Shown here: one piece after another, positions 20,637 to 22,369 of the stretch | How the letters are laid out: every line of letters begins with the position of its first letter | How positions within the stretch are numbered: position 1 is the stretch's first letter | Assembly (NCBI GenBank): GCA_004335635.1 | Contig: QAXH01005738.1 | Span: forward strand, 1,651-24,019 | Origin: Chloromonas sp. AAM2 | Lineage: Eukaryota; Chlorophyta; Chlorophyceae; Chlamydomonadales; Chlamydomonadaceae | Length of the DNA: 22,369 nucleotides | Reading direction: 5' to 3' | Translations under genes and position numbers: made by a program | Notes under the pieces: model-generated | What the model saw: the letters and a program-made list of their open reading frames with translations, nothing else | Told to the model about the DNA's origin: nothing | Database searches by the model: none

Positions 20637-20959
20637 AGCAGTAGGACGTATGGTTACTGGGTCATTACAACCACTCTAAACCCACACTCAAACACTACAG
20701 CGCAACACTATCGTGTCAATACTGTGTCCATGCAGCGTCCACAGCAACTGTAGAAGCTCAAACAGTAAACGCCGAAGGTCAGGCTGCAAGCTCAGACTGC
20801 AAAACGAGAAAATTTGGCTCTGTGTTCAAGGTCACTGCTCTGTCCTTACTGCCAACCCTCCTGTCCCACTGCTCAATCTGAGCCCTCAGCCTAGGCAGTG
20901 GGTTGAACTGGCCACACACGTACACCAGCTGAGGTGGGATGCCCAGGTCATGTGTGAGC

Positions 20960-22255
20960 TCACTGTCGCTGCGGCCAGCCACGCTTGACTGGTGTAGTGT
21001 GGCGCTTGAATAGCTTCTGAATGTCTGCCTTGAGGGGTGCCCAGTTGTTGTAGTCCCCGTTCCAGCGCTGCTTGGCTGCGTGGCACACGGCAACACACCC
21101 GGACAGCATTAGAATGCCGACTGTTAGTGTGTATTAAGCACGCTACTTTCCCGGGGTTGGGCACCTGACCGACATACATACCTGTGCGCACTGGCCTTAG
21201 TTTTTACTTTTTACTTTTTACACGCTGCCGCTGGCCTTACTAATATCCGGCACAATTCAACTGTTCAACACCTAGACCCAAACCTAAGTGTAACCTCACC
21301 TCCGCGTGCGTTGTCGGTGCGTTGCTCCTCCTTGCTGCGCACCTGGCCCTTGTTCAGCCCCTGGCGGTTGATGGTGTGGCTGCCCAGGCCACTGTGCATG
21401 GCCTGCACAGGTGCCAGCACATGGTTGCAAGTCGCCCAGTCACACTGCCACCGCACTCAGGTGGCGACAGATTGCATAGGCCGCCATGTATTGACGAGGA
21501 CTATGTATGTAAGGCAAGCTGACAGACAGACAGCCCGGCCATTCTGCCAGATATTACAAAGGCAAAAGAAGTTTCAAAACATGTCACATAGCAACTGCCA
21601 TTACCAATCAAGCCAGGCCAACAAAGTCTATGAGGAACCACCCACCAAGCCTGCAGAAGCACTGTGCACGCAAGCACATCCCCCACTCACGCGTTACAGC
21701 CATGTTTGAAGCCCTGCCGGGTGCTGAGCCACCCCGCCATATCCAGCCTGTATTCCTCCGGCAGGGGCACACATTCCACTTCTTCACCTAGCAGAGGGTG
21801 GAAGCAGTTTACGCTCACGACTACTACGCCTGTCTTGCCATACACATGCTCCAGCTGCTCCCAGGCGCAACCCTCCACATGTTGTGCCATGACGACAACT
21901 TTGCCGCTGCAGACATGGGCAATCAAGAACCACAGGTTACTGCTGCCCATGCATGCAAGCATACTACGCGTGTTTTTCCATCTGTGACTGGAGTTTTGTC
22001 AAAAAGCTGATGCTATGGGTGAGTGGTATGGACATTCGTGGGAATCAGCTGTCTCAGGGCTCAAAAGAGTAAGTTTAGTTGGCACATTGTCACTTTAATT
22101 CCACACATGTATGGACATTGTATGGTGAGGCAAAAATGTTCTAGTTGCACTTCTCTTTGTGGTCGCAGGGCCAAGCAAGCACACAGACTGTGATGCACGT
22201 ACCTGTCCCATCCGTATACACCTTTGGTTCTGCCTCCAGCTGTGAACACATCCTC
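20960..22255 (-). CDS. Unrecognised protein, 3' part of a gene cut by the right edge
   Basis: Four exons join in phase with GT-AG borders: 22203-22255, 21691-21906, 21300-21391 and 20960-21075. They give 158 residues ending KRGWPQRQ and a stop. Visible segments are EDVFTAGGRTKGVYGWD, GKVVVMAQHVEGCAWEQLEH, a strand-like VVVVSVNCFHPLLGEE, EYRLDMAGWLSTRQGFKHGC, GLGSHTINRQGLNKGQVRSK and the basic/aromatic WNGDYNNWAPLKADIQKLFK. The C-terminal third is Lys/Arg/Gln-rich and might bind nucleic acid. I do not recognise the family; a domesticated or mobile-element protein is possible but unsupported. The end could instead use a weak donor in the last codons (CA before GTGAGC) and continue towards 20779. 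The N-terminus lies beyond the window. Confidence 0.6.
21201..21221. repeat. Three tandem copies of TTTTTAC
   Basis: A 7-bp unit is repeated three times within the intron between the last two exons of the unrecognised right-edge gene, flanked on both sides by CTGGCCTTA. Confidence 0.95.
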
Positions 22256-22292
22256 CTTTACAGCCTACGGAGCGTAAACAAAGAGTGTGTAC

Positions 22293-22369
22293 CGTAGTGT
22301 TCATAAAATTTGGTGATTATCTTGGTGACGGGGTCGTCACCAATTGTCGATTTTCCAACTTTGGTCCCG
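22293..22369 (-). other. Tentative exon at the right edge
   Basis: On the minus strand, 25 open codons (GTKVGKSTIGDDPVTKIITK then FYEHY) end at a donor-like CTACG before GTACAC. The other two frames contain stops. It lies just upstream of the unrecognised gene's first firm exon, but its exit phase (1) does not match that exon's entry phase (0), so the link is unproven. Confidence 0.4.

Larger units (their letters stand above)
20056..20959. other. Spacer upstream of the helical-repeat gene
   Basis: About 900 bp between the start of the helical-repeat gene and the stop of the next minus-strand gene. It should contain the former's promoter and the latter's 3' UTR. Repeats fill much of it. A minus-strand stretch at about 20779-20950 (LGIPPQLVYVCGQFNPLPRL) looks protein-like, but I cannot join it in frame to the upstream exons. 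Confidence 0.5.

Noticed and set aside
1..22369. CRISPR array, tRNA, rRNA or bacterial mobile system
   Set aside because: No regularly spaced direct repeats with unique spacers, no tRNA-like cloverleaf that I could trace, and no long intronless genes or prokaryotic signals. The only regular array is the spacerless 26-bp minisatellite.

Overview
The window is nuclear DNA of a green alga, most likely a chlamydomonadalean chlorophyte. A Haematococcus-like genome is my best guess, but that is an inference from style only. The evidence is many short exons with clean GT-AG borders, GC-moderate sequence full of CATGC/GCATGC words, organelle-targeting presequences, Ala/Gln/Pro homopolymers inside one protein, and plant-type gene families. 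There is no bacterial operon structure, rRNA, tRNA or CRISPR array.

I could assemble five gene models by matching exon borders and codon phase, plus one gene cut by the right edge. From left to right: (1) minus strand, 791-4556, a predicted thylakoid-lumen protein of unknown family, with its last exon(s) unresolved towards the left edge. (2) plus strand, 4671-8526, a 951-residue protein with an N-terminal Cys/His zinc-binding domain, low-complexity middle and two UBA-like helical segments. It is head to head with gene 1 with only 114 bp between start codons. (3) minus strand, 10042-12334, a serine hydrolase of the FSH1/OVCA2 family, with the Ser-Asp-His triad visible. (4) plus strand, 12815-14304, ribosome biogenesis factor RLP24 in three exons; genes 3 and 4 diverge from a 480-bp spacer. 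(5) minus strand, 16125-20055, a six-exon protein with an organelle presequence and alpha-helical repeats resembling algal FASTK/OPR-type RNA-binding proteins. (6) minus strand, 20960-22255 and beyond, four phase-consistent exons of a protein I do not recognise.

The intergenic and intronic DNA is rich in repeats. There is a 26-bp minisatellite, an element with perfect 26-bp inverted ends just downstream of the hydrolase gene, and further copies of its terminal motif elsewhere. There is also a long polypyrimidine tract, a (GTGA)7 array at a splice acceptor, and several short tandem duplications. The genes do not form a pathway: they are independent housekeeping, organelle and unknown functions arranged as divergent and convergent pairs. 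The best candidates for new biology are the lumenal protein, the zinc/UBA protein, the unknown gene at the right edge and the inverted-repeat family. I see no defence system or other obvious multi-gene novelty.
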